Below are positions 15,688 to 24,082 of a stretch of 64,000 nt of DNA, piece by piece. The translations under genes were made by a program, and so were the position numbers. Every line of letters starts with the position of its first letter. The stretch's first letter is position 1. The stretch is from an uncultured Oscillospiraceae bacterium. Lineage in GTDB: Bacteria; Bacillota; Clostridia; Oscillospirales; Acutalibacteraceae. Below the pieces are notes generated by a model, which had not been told where the DNA came from, did not search any database, and saw nothing but the letters and a program-made list of their open reading frames with translations. The stretch is taken from positions 1-64,000 of the forward strand of contig UQSH01000003.1 of assembly GCA_900543795.1 (NCBI GenBank), given 5' to 3'.

Positions 15688-18222
15688 TTATTCATCATCA
15701 CTTTGATTATCTATAACAACATCATCAAAAAGAGAGGCTTCATCCTGCTGTGCATCATCAAGCGACATTTGAACAGTATTTTCAGCCGTGAAATCCGTGC
15801 CGCTTTCATAAGCACGCTTTTCAAGCCACATCTGCTTTGTCATAAGCACCTGACGGGGCTTGCTTCCCTCGGAGGGACCTATTACGCCGTATTCTTGAAG
15901 CTGATCGATTATCTTTGCACCTCTTGCATAGCCAACAGAAAGCTTGCGTTGAAGGAACGAGGTTGAAGCCGTTCCTGTTTCAATAACAATTTCAGCGGCT
16001 TTTTCAAACAAAGCGTCGTAAGCGTCATCCTCGGAATTATCCTCAAAGGGACTTGATTTTTTATCCTGTACTGCCTTTGAATCAATTTCCTTTTGAATAT
16101 TTTCATCATAATCGGATTCGCCCTGCTTTTTAATGAAATCGCAAAGCTCTTCTACCTCTTCATCACTAATGAAGCAACCCTGCACTCTTTTCGGCTTACT
16201 TGAACCGATAGGACTGTAAAGCATATCGCCGTAGCCGAGAAGCTTTTCGGCGCCGCCTGTGTCAAGAATAGTTCTTGAATCTATTTGAGAGGTTACCGTT
16301 AATGCAATTCTTGATGAAATATTCGCTTTAATTAAGCCCGTGATAACATCAACAGACGGTCTTTGAGTTGCAATAACAAGGTGCATACCTGCCGCACGCG
16401 CCATCTGCGCAAGACGGCAAATTGAATCCTCAACCTCTTTGGGAGCCGCCATCATCAAATCCGAAAGCTCGTCTATAAAAATACAGATTTTCGGCATTGG
16501 CTCCATATCCTCGTGCTTTGAAGCATACTTATTATATCCCTCAATATCACGAACGCCTGTTTCGCTGAATTTATTATATCTTTGAAGCATTTCCGAAACC
16601 GCCCAGCCGAGAGCTCCTGCGGCTTTTCTTGGGTCTGTTACAACGGGAACAAGAAGATGCGGGATACCCGAATACTTTGAAAATTCAACCTGCTTCGGAT
16701 CTATCATAAGGAACTTAACCTCATCGGGTCTTGCACGGTATAGAATTGAAACGATAATCGAATTCATACAAACAGATTTACCTGCGCCCGTTGTGCCTGC
16801 AATAAGCAAATGCGGCATTTTGGCAATATCGCAATAAACGCAATTACCCGCAATATCCTTTCCAAGTCCTGCGGAGAGCTTTGATGATTGCTGTGAGAAC
16901 TCGGGTGTGTCGATAAGCTCACGCATTGATACAGTGTTTTTAACTGAATTGGGAACCTCAATTCCCACTGCCGCCTTACCGGGTATAGGCGCTTCTATTC
17001 TTACATGAGTTGCCGCAAGGTTGAGGGCAATATCATCTGCAAGATTTGTTATTTTTGATATTCTTATACCAGCCGCCGGCTTAAGCTCATATCTTGTTAC
17101 GGTTGGTCCTCTGCTGATATCGGTTATAGTTGCGTCAACATTAAAGGAATGAAGCGTTTTTATAAGATTTTCGGCATTGGATTTAAGCTCTCCGCTTATA
17201 TCCTTTGTTGCCGCCTTTTTTGCATTTTTAAGGATTTTAACGGGAGGTATTACATAAGCCTCAACAGAGGATTTCATTTGTTCCTCGCTGACGGAAAAGC
17301 TTTCGTGCTTCACGCCTGTTTTTTCCTCGGAGGCGTTTTCAACAATTTCATCAATTGTTTTTGATTTGGTTTTTTCTCGCTCCGCCTTATTCTTTTCGGC
17401 TGCGGCGTTTATCTCGTCAATAATTGACTGCGAAATTTTCATTTCCTCGGTTTGAAGCGCAGGGCTTTCCTCTGCTCTTTCCTTAACCTTTTTAGCCTTA
17501 CCGGAATCAGCCTCGGCAGGCGGAATTTCATCAAGCGGAACATCTATATTGGCTTTTCTTCTTTTCTTTTCCTCAATTTTTTCGGTAACAACAGGCTGAA
17601 CCCTTTCGTATGTTGCCTTTGCGGGACTTACCGCTCCTTTAAGGAATTGAACAATCGTTATTCCCGTTAAGAGCATAAAATCAACAAAAATCAGAACGAT
17701 GCTGACAATGATTGCCGGCGCCTTTCCGAGCGTCAGCAGCAGCCAACCGAAAACAGCACCGAAAAATCCGCCGTTAAACACAGTGGGAGCGTTTTGATAA
17801 GCAGATACAACGGAAGCCTTAAATTCCGTTGTGCTTTCATTTTGAATTACGAAAATAACCGTTGAAAGCAAAAGCACCATAACAATGCCCTCAACGCCTT
17901 TTGCTATCAGCATTTTCGGTTCACTGTCTTTAAGAGAATAAAGAACTGTTATTACAATTGCCAAAATCGGAAACACCCAGGAAGCAAACATACCGAAAAG
18001 ACCGACATAAGCATTATGTAAAAACAACCAAGCGCCCTGCCCCTTAATAACCGATATAAAGAAAAAAATTATTGAAACGGAAAATATAACAATGCCTACA
18101 ATTCTGTTTATCTCGCTTTTATCGGTTGAAGAAGCAGCTGCCCTTGAACCTGAGCTTGAGCGTTGTGCAGCCTGCCTGCTTTTATTTTGATTTTTTTGAT
18201 TACTGTTTTTATTATTAGCCAT
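15688..18222 (-). CDS. spoIIIE: DNA translocase FtsK/SpoIIIE
   Basis: 844 residues from ATG 18222 (MANNKNSNQ). The frame is open a further 43 codons, but those lie within the repeat element at 18223-18388. The N-terminal region has four or so membrane segments, then an acidic and lysine-rich linker. The motor has Walker A (GTTGAGKSV) and Walker B (ICIFIDELSDLMM), and the C-terminus carries the gamma winged-helix domain (STSFLQRKLSVGYARGAKII). The protein pumps chromosomal DNA through the division or sporulation septum. The gene order tepA-ylzJ-spoIIIE matches Bacillus, supporting the sporulation name, although FtsK and SpoIIIE cannot be told apart by sequence alone. The ribosome binding site (GGAAAGG) comes from the repeat element, with unusually long spacing to ATG 18222; ATG 18234 would be too close. 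Confidence 0.92.
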   Translation of the reverse strand: MANNKNSNQKNQNKSRQAAQRSSSGSRAAASSTDKSEINRIVGIVIFSVSIIFFFISVIKGQGAWLFLHNAYVGLFGMFASWVFPILAIVITVLYSLKDSEPKMLIAKGVEGIVMVLLLSTVIFVIQNESTTEFKASVVSAYQNAPTVFNGGFFGAVFGWLLLTLGKAPAIIVSIVLIFVDFMLLTGITIVQFLKGAVSPAKATYERVQPVVTEKIEEKKRRKANIDVPLDEIPPAEADSGKAKKVKERAEESPALQTEEMKISQSIIDEINAAAEKNKAEREKTKSKTIDEIVENASEEKTGVKHESFSVSEEQMKSSVEAYVIPPVKILKNAKKAATKDISGELKSNAENLIKTLHSFNVDATITDISRGPTVTRYELKPAAGIRISKITNLADDIALNLAATHVRIEAPIPGKAAVGIEVPNSVKNTVSMRELIDTPEFSQQSSKLSAGLGKDIAGNCVYCDIAKMPHLLIAGTTGAGKSVCMNSIIVSILYRARPDEVKFLMIDPKQVEFSKYSGIPHLLVPVVTDPRKAAGALGWAVSEMLQRYNKFSETGVRDIEGYNKYASKHEDMEPMPKICIFIDELSDLMMAAPKEVEDSICRLAQMARAAGMHLVIATQRPSVDVITGLIKANISSRIALTVTSQIDSRTILDTGGAEKLLGYGDMLYSPIGSSKPKRVQGCFISDEEVEELCDFIKKQGESDYDENIQKEIDSKAVQDKKSSPFEDNSEDDAYDALFEKAAEIVIETGTASTSFLQRKLSVGYARGAKIIDQLQEYGVIGPSEGSKPRQVLMTKQMWLEKRAYESGTDFTAENTVQMSLDDAQQDEASLFDDVVIDNQSDDE

Positions 18223-18388
18223 ATTAATTCTCATCGCCTTTCCGGCTACAAATATTGTAATTAAAATTCCTAACGCCTTTGTGTAGCCGGATAAGGCGCA
18301 TAAGGAATTCAGCCATCTCAAAATTATGCCTTTGGCAAATTTTGAGGGCAATAAAATCGGGTTAGTGTAATTTTACACACTAACCTCT
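18223..18388 (-). repeat. Structured intergenic element, copy A, in the 5' leader of ftsK/spoIIIE
   Basis: This ~165-nt stretch is clearly homologous to 51658-51831 (copy B), and both end at the start region of a minus-strand gene. Read on the minus strand it has a first hairpin GTTAGTGTGTAAAATTACACTAAC, a second formed by CTCAAAATT...GCC with GGC...AATTTTGAG, and a third region able to fold two ways. Fold one pairs GCGCCTT with AAGGCGT (outer part AATTCC with GGAATT). Fold two pairs TCCGGCTAC with GTAGCCGGA and CGCCTT with AAGGCG, covering the GGAAAGG ribosome binding site. Differences between the copies in the first fold are compensatory (GCGCC/GGCGT versus ACACC/GGTGT). Confidence 0.7.
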
Positions 18389-18393
18389 TTCGT

Positions 18394-19254
18394 TTATTTA
18401 ACGGCAATTTCAATTATTCCCGCAAAAAGCGCAATTGCCCCGATTGCGTAATCATAAAATGAAAAATATTTTAAATAATTATTTTTAATAACATAAAGCA
18501 GAAGCTTGCAGGCAAAAAACGAAACAACACCCGAAAGAACAACTGCAATAATTCCCGAAATAATATTAACATAGGTTACACATCTTGCAATCTCTACTAT
18601 GCCGCTGACAACAAGTATAGGTGCGCTTATGCTGATAAAATATCTGAAAGCGATTTTTCTGTTTGTGCCAAACAAGGCCGCAATTGAAACAACCAAGCAG
18701 CATATTGAAAGACCTGCAACGGGAAGCGCAAAAAACACCCCAACGGAAATAACTATTGCGCATAACACGGAAAGGTTGCTTCCCTTTTCATCACTTTTAA
18801 GCTTTAAAGAAGCAAGTATAAGAAGACTTGCAGTCAAAATAAAGCAAATTCCCTCGGAAATAAGATTTCCGTCGTAGGAATAAGAATTTAAAACGGAAAA
18901 TACATTTGCTCCGTTACCGAGAGGAATTGCATAAACAATCATAAAAATATACGGTATAAAGGTGTAATACATAAACTTTCTTGAATTTGATGTTTTTTTC
19001 AAATCAAGGGTTTTGGTGAAAATCTCTTTACCCGTAAAAACAAATTCATAAACAAGGCGCAGAAAAACCTTATATGACGCAACGATTATACCGATTGCCA
19101 TACCGATATGTATCAGCCCCGTTAATTCGGAGCAATTTGCTGAATACCTTGAAGCGAAATCATGAAAGATTGCAGAATGACCGCTTTCAGATAAGGGAAA
19201 AATAAAGGTCAATGCCTGACCGATTGACTGAAATATCGCCGTTATAATCGACAC
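18394..19254 (-). CDS. UppP/BacA-like membrane protein lacking catalytic residues
   Basis: 286 residues from GTG 19254, chosen because GGAGGT stands 7 nt before it; a longer frame to 19386 overlaps the ylzJ-like gene in another register. It has about eight membrane segments and the length of undecaprenyl-diphosphatase. PLSESGHSAIF matches the first active-site region (PVSSTGH) and FFALPVAGLSICC the second (PGTSRSG). The two glutamates of the E...E motif before PVSSTGH are replaced (Q and F), and the arginine and serines of PGTSRSG are absent. It therefore probably does not dephosphorylate undecaprenyl diphosphate. It sits between ylzJ and spoIIIE and may serve sporulation or envelope lipid handling (inference). 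Confidence 0.7.
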   Translation of the reverse strand: MSIITAIFQSIGQALTFIFPLSESGHSAIFHDFASRYSANCSELTGLIHIGMAIGIIVASYKVFLRLVYEFVFTGKEIFTKTLDLKKTSNSRKFMYYTFIPYIFMIVYAIPLGNGANVFSVLNSYSYDGNLISEGICFILTASLLILASLKLKSDEKGSNLSVLCAIVISVGVFFALPVAGLSICCLVVSIAALFGTNRKIAFRYFISISAPILVVSGIVEIARCVTYVNIISGIIAVVLSGVVSFFACKLLLYVIKNNYLKYFSFYDYAIGAIALFAGIIEIAVK

Positions 19255-19399
19255 TGTTTCTACCTCCGTACATCTCGGCATTATCAAGATAATAGCCGAA
19301 TCTAACATAAGAATAAGGATTGCTTGAACGCAAACTGCTTGAAGCAACAAGCTGATTTTTATAAAAAATATCGTTTTCGCTGACAACAGACCAAAGCAT
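19187..19399 (-). CDS. ylzJ: YlzJ-like small protein
   Basis: 70 residues. ATG 19399 shares one base with the tepA stop (TAATG), a sign of translational coupling. The start MLWSVVSENDIF resembles the conserved beginning of YlzJ-like proteins (M.LY.V.P...VF), and the position between tepA and spoIIIE is the same as in Bacillus subtilis. Its last 68 nt overlap the UppP-like gene in another frame, so the C-terminus after VDYNGDISVNR may be less constrained. Function is not known in any organism; the position points to a sporulation or septum role. Identification rests mostly on context. Confidence 0.5.
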   Translation of the reverse strand: MLWSVVSENDIFYKNQLVASSSLRSSNPYSYVRFGYYLDNAEMYGGRNSVDYNGDISVNRSGIDLYFSLI

Positions 19400-20097
19400 T
19401 ATTTTCCCTCCTCAATTGAGCGGTTGAGAAAATCAAGAGCATCCGAAAGACCTCCGAGCTCGTCAATAAGTCCGCATTTAACTGCGCCCTCTCCGTCAAG
19501 CACGGTGCCGACATCCATAACAAGCTCGCCCGTTTTCATCATAAGCTTTCTAAAATCTTTTCCCGATATTTTGGAATTGCTTTCAACAAAATTTACAATT
19601 CTGTCCTGCATTTTTTCAAAATACGAAAGCGTTTGCGGAACGCCGAGAACAAGCCCGTTCATTCTTACGGGATGAACAGTCATGGTTGCGCTCGGCACAA
19701 TAAAGCTTTTTTTACAGGAAACGGCAAGCGGAACACCGATTGAATGGCCGCCGCCGAGAACAAGAGAGGCTGTTGGAGTTTTCATTGTTGAAAGAAGCTC
19801 TGCGATGGCAAGTCCTGCTTCTACATCTCCGCCGACCGTGTTCAATATTATCAACAAGCCGTCTATATCCTGACTTTCCTCGATAGCAACAAGCTGAGGA
19901 ATAACATGCTCATATTTAGTTGTTTTGTTCTGACTCGGAAGAATATAATGCCCCTCAATTTGACCGATAACCGTTAAGCAATGAATAAAATGCCCGTTTT
20001 TCTTAACGGTTATTGAGCCTGTTTCAAAGCCTGCCTGCGAGGAGCCGCTATTTTCATCAGCATTAATATTTTCGTTTTCATTTTCTTTTTCAGACAC
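19399..20097 (-). CDS. tepA: ClpP-like membrane-associated serine protease, TepA type
   Basis: 232 residues with a ClpP/crotonase fold. The catalytic serine lies in GGGHSIGVPLA and the histidine in MTVHPVRMNG; NTVGGDVEAGLAIAELL matches the oxyanion-hole strand region. The N-terminal ~25 residues are acidic and poor in complexity. Bacillus TepA (YmfB) has been linked to protein translocation and degradation of small acid-soluble spore proteins. First gene of the minus-strand operon that continues through ylzJ, the UppP-like gene, spoIIIE, comEA and comF. Confidence 0.88.
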   Translation of the reverse strand: MSEKENENENINADENSGSSQAGFETGSITVKKNGHFIHCLTVIGQIEGHYILPSQNKTTKYEHVIPQLVAIEESQDIDGLLIILNTVGGDVEAGLAIAELLSTMKTPTASLVLGGGHSIGVPLAVSCKKSFIVPSATMTVHPVRMNGLVLGVPQTLSYFEKMQDRIVNFVESNSKISGKDFRKLMMKTGELVMDVGTVLDGEGAVKCGLIDELGGLSDALDFLNRSIEEGK

Positions 20098-20205
20098 TTA
20101 AACACTTCCTTTGTGTTATTATGTCCGAAAACTCTTATATATTGTATCATACAACAAAAAATAATTCAATATAATGATAAATTAATTATTTTTATTATAA
20201 AAAGA

Positions 20206-20234
20206 TTGACACAAGTTAAACAATATTATAAAAT
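20206..20234 (+). promoter_or_regulatory. Sigma-A promoter of the aconitase-icd-rex operon
   Basis: TTGACA (20206-20211), a 17-nt spacer and TAAAAT (20229-20234), 37 nt before ATG of the aconitase gene. A TTGGAGGA ribosome binding site precedes the start. Confidence 0.8.
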
Positions 20235-20271
20235 AGATTGACAATTTTTTTAACAACTTGGAGGAATTGAA

Positions 20272-22209
20272 ATGGGACTTACTTTGGCTCAAAAACTTAT
20301 TAAGGCTCATCTTGTTGACGGTGAAATGATTCCCGGCAAGGAAATTGGTTTAAAAATTGACCAAACTCTTACTCAGGACGCAACCGGAACAATGGCTTAT
20401 CTTGAATTTGAAGCAATGGGCGTTGACCGTGTTAAAACCGAAAAGAGCGTTGCTTATATTGACCACAACACTCTTCAAACAGGCTTTGAAAACGCAGACG
20501 ACCACAGATATATTCAAACCGTAACTAAAAAGCACGGTATCTATTTTTCAAGGCCCGGCAACGGCATTTGCCATCAGGTTCATCTTGAAAGATTCGGTAT
20601 TCCCGGAAAAACACTTATCGGCTCCGACAGCCACACACCTACCGGCGGCGGTATCGGTATGCTTGCAATGGGTGCAGGCGGACTTGACGTTGCCGTTGCT
20701 ATGGGCGGCGGTACATATTATATTCCAATGCCGAAAATGACAAGAATTAATCTTCACGGCTATCTTAAGCCCTGGGTTTCCGCAAAGGATATTATTCTTG
20801 AGGTTTTAAGAATAATGAGTGTTAAAGGCGGAGTAGGTAAAATTATTGAATACGGCGGAGACGGAGTTAAAACATTAAGCGTTCCCGAAAGAGCAACCAT
20901 AACAAATATGGGTGCAGAGCTCGGTGCAACAACATCTATTTTCCCGTCTGATGAAATTACTCTTGCATTTCTTAAAGCACAGGGCAGAGAAAGCGATTGG
21001 ACAGAAATTCTTCCCGACGCTGACGCAGAATATGATGAGGTTATAGATATAGACCTCTGCTCGCTTGAGCCTATGGCGGCTTGCCCCCACATGCCCGATA
21101 AGGTAAAAACAACAGATGAAATAGGAAAAATTAAGGTTGACCAGGTTGCTATCGGCTCCTGCACAAACTCGTCCTATGTTGATATGATGAAGGTTGCTTC
21201 TATCCTTAAAGGAAAAACGATTGCCCCAACAGTTTCGCTTTGCATTGCGCCCGGCTCAAAGCAGGTGCTTAATATGCTTGCACTCAACGGTGCCCTTTCC
21301 GATATGATTAATGCAGGTGCAAGAATACTTGAATCAGCCTGCGGTCCCTGTATCGGAATGGGACAAAGCCCTAACTCAAAGGGTGTTTCATTAAGAACCT
21401 TTAACAGAAATTTCGAAGGCAGAAGCGGAACAAAGGACGCAGGAATTTATCTTGTTTCTCCCGAGGTTGCTGCTGCTTCGGCTCTTACGGGTTATCTTAC
21501 AGACCCGAGAGAGCTCGGCGAAGCACCGAGCGTTGTTATGCCCGATAAATTCATTGTTAACGACAATATGATTGAGGCTCCTGCTTCTCCTGAGGAGGCA
21601 GACAAGGTTGAGGTTTTGAGAGGTCCGAATATTAAGCCGTTCCCGCAAACCGAGCCGCTTCCCGAAAGCCTTGAAGCAAAGGTTATGCTCAAGGTTGGCG
21701 ACAATATTACAACAGACCATATTATGCCGGCAGGAGCAAAGATACTCCCCTATCGTTCAAATATTCCGCATCTTTCTCAATACTGCTTTGCAGTTTGCGA
21801 CGAAAGCTTCCCCGAAAGAATTAAAGCAGAGGGCAAGGGCTTTATAGTTGGCGGTGCAAACTACGGACAGGGCTCAAGCCGTGAGCACGCAGCACTTGTT
21901 CCGCTTTATCTCGGCGTTAAAGCAGTTATAACAAAGAGCTTTGCAAGAATTCACGTTGCAAACCTTGTTAATGCCGGAATACTCCCCTTTACATTTAAAA
22001 ACGAAAACGATTACGATAAAATTGAGCAGGGCGACGAGCTTGCGCTTGACGGTATAAGAGAAAAAATTGAAAAGAACGAAGCAGTTGTTCTTAAAAATAT
22101 CACAAAAGGCGAAGAATATGAGCTTGATTCTTCTCATCTTTCAGACCGTCAAAGAGATATGCTTTTATGCGGCGGCTTGCTTGACTACACAAGAGAAATG
22201 AACAAATAA
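20272..22209 (+). CDS. acn: Aconitate hydratase (short, Aquifex type)
   Basis: 645 residues, the length of the short aconitase family close to isopropylmalate isomerase rather than the ~900-residue AcnA. Iron-sulfur cluster cysteines are visible in GSCTNSSYVDMM and CGPCIGMG. SDSHTPTGGGIGMLAMGAGG and the swivel-domain motif YGQGSSREHAALVPLYLG are present. It interconverts citrate and isocitrate via cis-aconitate. The next gene is an isocitrate dehydrogenase 22 nt downstream, so the pair forms the oxidative TCA branch that makes 2-oxoglutarate, in anaerobes mainly for glutamate synthesis. Citrate synthase is not in this window. Confidence 0.93.
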   Translation: MGLTLAQKLIKAHLVDGEMIPGKEIGLKIDQTLTQDATGTMAYLEFEAMGVDRVKTEKSVAYIDHNTLQTGFENADDHRYIQTVTKKHGIYFSRPGNGICHQVHLERFGIPGKTLIGSDSHTPTGGGIGMLAMGAGGLDVAVAMGGGTYYIPMPKMTRINLHGYLKPWVSAKDIILEVLRIMSVKGGVGKIIEYGGDGVKTLSVPERATITNMGAELGATTSIFPSDEITLAFLKAQGRESDWTEILPDADAEYDEVIDIDLCSLEPMAACPHMPDKVKTTDEIGKIKVDQVAIGSCTNSSYVDMMKVASILKGKTIAPTVSLCIAPGSKQVLNMLALNGALSDMINAGARILESACGPCIGMGQSPNSKGVSLRTFNRNFEGRSGTKDAGIYLVSPEVAAASALTGYLTDPRELGEAPSVVMPDKFIVNDNMIEAPASPEEADKVEVLRGPNIKPFPQTEPLPESLEAKVMLKVGDNITTDHIMPAGAKILPYRSNIPHLSQYCFAVCDESFPERIKAEGKGFIVGGANYGQGSSREHAALVPLYLGVKAVITKSFARIHVANLVNAGILPFTFKNENDYDKIEQGDELALDGIREKIEKNEAVVLKNITKGEEYELDSSHLSDRQRDMLLCGGLLDYTREMNK

Positions 22210-22231
22210 TCAGGAAAGGTGTGTAAATATA

Positions 22232-23407
22232 ATGGATAATGAAAAGCTTGCAATAGACGAGGCAGTTGAAAAATTCCGTGCATTAATGGAGGGTCAGCTT
22301 GCAAGAGCTAAAAAAATTAAAGAGGATAAGGATTTTGTTGATTATTCAAAGCTTGACACAATCGTTATCGGTATCTGCGGCGGCGACGGCATTGGCCCGA
22401 TTATAACAAAGGAAAGCGAAAGAGTTCTTGCTTTCCTTCTTAAAGATGAGGTTAAATCCGGAAAGGTTACCTTTAAGGAAATAGACGGACTTACAATTGA
22501 AAACAGAGCCGCCTGCCTTAAAGCAATCCCGGATGATGTTCTTGAAGAGTTAAAGGCATGCAATGTTATTCTTAAAGGACCGACAACCACTCCCCGTCAG
22601 GGCGACGGATGGCCGAATGTTGAATCGGCTAATGTTGCAATGAGAAAGGAGCTTGACCTTTTTGCAAATATGAGACCGGTTAAGGTTCCCGAGGAAGGCA
22701 TTGACTGGACCTTCTTCCGTGAAAACACAGAAGGTGGCTACGCAGTTGGCTCATACGGCGTTAACATTACCGACGACCTTGCAGTTGACTTTACCGTTGC
22801 AACTCAAGAGGGCTGCGACAGAATTGCCCGCCTTGCTTATGAATACGCAAGAAAAAACAAGAAAGGCAAGGTTTCAATTATCACAAAAGCAAACATCATC
22901 AAAACAACCGACGGAAAATTCCTTAACACCGCAAAGAAAATCGGCGAGGAATATCCCGAAATCGTTACTGATGACTGGTATATAGACATCACAACCGCAA
23001 AGCTTATCGACCCGATGAGAAGAAAGGACTTTAAGGTTTTTGTTCTTCCTAATCTTTACGGAGATATTATTACTGACGAAGCTGCTGAATTTCAAGGCGG
23101 TGTCGGTACGGCAGGCTCTGCAAACATCGGCAAAAAATATGCAATGTTTGAAGCAATTCACGGCTCTGCACCGAGAATGATTACAGAGGGACGAGGAAAA
23201 TATGCAGACCCTTGCAGTATGCTTCGTGCTTCTGCTATGCTTCTTTCTCACATTGGCTATCAGGACAAGGCAGAAGCACTTGAAAGGGCTCTTGATATTT
23301 GTATGCTTGAAGAAAAGAAGCTTACCGTTACCGGAAGAGACACAGGCTGCACATGTGAGGAATTCGGTGATTATGTTATGGAAACAATAACGAAATTATC
23401 GAAATAA
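22232..23407 (+). CDS. icd: Isocitrate/isopropylmalate dehydrogenase family, probably isocitrate dehydrogenase
   Basis: 391 residues. The family signature is visible in NLYGDIITDEAAEFQGGVG and the coenzyme loop in HGSAPRMITEG. The substrate region has NVAMRKELDLFANMRPV and FRENTEGGYAVG; the latter resembles isocitrate enzymes. The preceding aconitase gene supports isocitrate as substrate over isopropylmalate. Whether NAD or NADP is used cannot be settled by eye. It has an N-terminal extension of ~40 residues, rich in charged helix, before the Rossmann-like start IVIGICGGDGIGP. AGGAAAGG lies upstream of ATG 22232. Confidence 0.85.
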   Translation: MDNEKLAIDEAVEKFRALMEGQLARAKKIKEDKDFVDYSKLDTIVIGICGGDGIGPIITKESERVLAFLLKDEVKSGKVTFKEIDGLTIENRAACLKAIPDDVLEELKACNVILKGPTTTPRQGDGWPNVESANVAMRKELDLFANMRPVKVPEEGIDWTFFRENTEGGYAVGSYGVNITDDLAVDFTVATQEGCDRIARLAYEYARKNKKGKVSIITKANIIKTTDGKFLNTAKKIGEEYPEIVTDDWYIDITTAKLIDPMRRKDFKVFVLPNLYGDIITDEAAEFQGGVGTAGSANIGKKYAMFEAIHGSAPRMITEGRGKYADPCSMLRASAMLLSHIGYQDKAEALERALDICMLEEKKLTVTGRDTGCTCEEFGDYVMETITKLSK

Positions 23408-23434
23408 GGTTGATTAAAGAGAGAGGAAAACGGT

Positions 23435-24082
23435 ATGGATAAAAAAGAAGAGATTTCTATTTCCGTTATTAAAAGACTTCCCCGCTATTACCGATTTTTA
23501 CAAAGCCTTAAAGAAAACGGCATTATAAGAATCAGCTCCAAGGAGCTTGCAAACAGAATGGGACTTACTGCTTCGCAGATACGCCACGATTTTAACTGCT
23601 TCGGCGGCTTCGGTCAACAGGGCTACGGATATAATGTTCCCGAGCTTCACGCTAAAATCGGAGAAATACTCGGAGTTGGCATTGAGCGCAAAGCAATTTT
23701 AATCGGTGCAGGTAATCTCGGAAAGGCTGTTTGCAACAAGATTTTCGGAGTTAACAGCGGATTCAGGCTTATTGGTATTTTTGATAAAAACGAAGCAATT
23801 TGCGGAAATATGATTAAAGGAATACCCGTTAGAAATATTGATTATCTTGAAAATTTCTGTATAGACAACAAGCCTGCCTGCGCAGTTATTTGCATTCCCT
23901 CAAACGATATGAAGGAGCTTACGGATTTACTTGTTAATTTAGGAATTAAAAGCTTTTGGAATTTCAGCAATTACGATATTGCAATGGCACATCCCGAGGT
24001 TCTTGTTGAAAATGTTCATTTAACCGACAGCCTTATGACGCTCGGCTATCTTACGGCAGCGGAGGGCAGGCAAAGTGATTAG
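23435..24082 (+). CDS. rex: Redox-sensing transcriptional repressor Rex
   Basis: 215 residues. The N-terminal winged helix includes VIKRLPRYYRFLQSLKENG and SKELANRMGLTASQIRHDF; the C-terminal Rossmann domain has IGAGNLGKAV. Rex binds DNA when the NADH/NAD ratio is low and represses fermentative and respiratory genes. It is co-transcribed with aconitase and isocitrate dehydrogenase, an uncommon partner set that ties control to the NADH-producing TCA branch (inference). A start site GAGAGG precedes ATG 23435. The gene for lactate dehydrogenase, a classic Rex target, lies just downstream on the other strand. Confidence 0.93.
   Translation: MDKKEEISISVIKRLPRYYRFLQSLKENGIIRISSKELANRMGLTASQIRHDFNCFGGFGQQGYGYNVPELHAKIGEILGVGIERKAILIGAGNLGKAVCNKIFGVNSGFRLIGIFDKNEAICGNMIKGIPVRNIDYLENFCIDNKPACAVICIPSNDMKELTDLLVNLGIKSFWNFSNYDIAMAHPEVLVENVHLTDSLMTLGYLTAAEGRQSD

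Noticed and set aside
20236..20254. Possible Rex operator TTGACAATTTTTTTAACAA between promoter and aconitase start
   Set aside because: Only the right half matches TTAACAA; the left half is off and the total length is 19 rather than 18. Worth a binding test, but not supported enough to list as a site.
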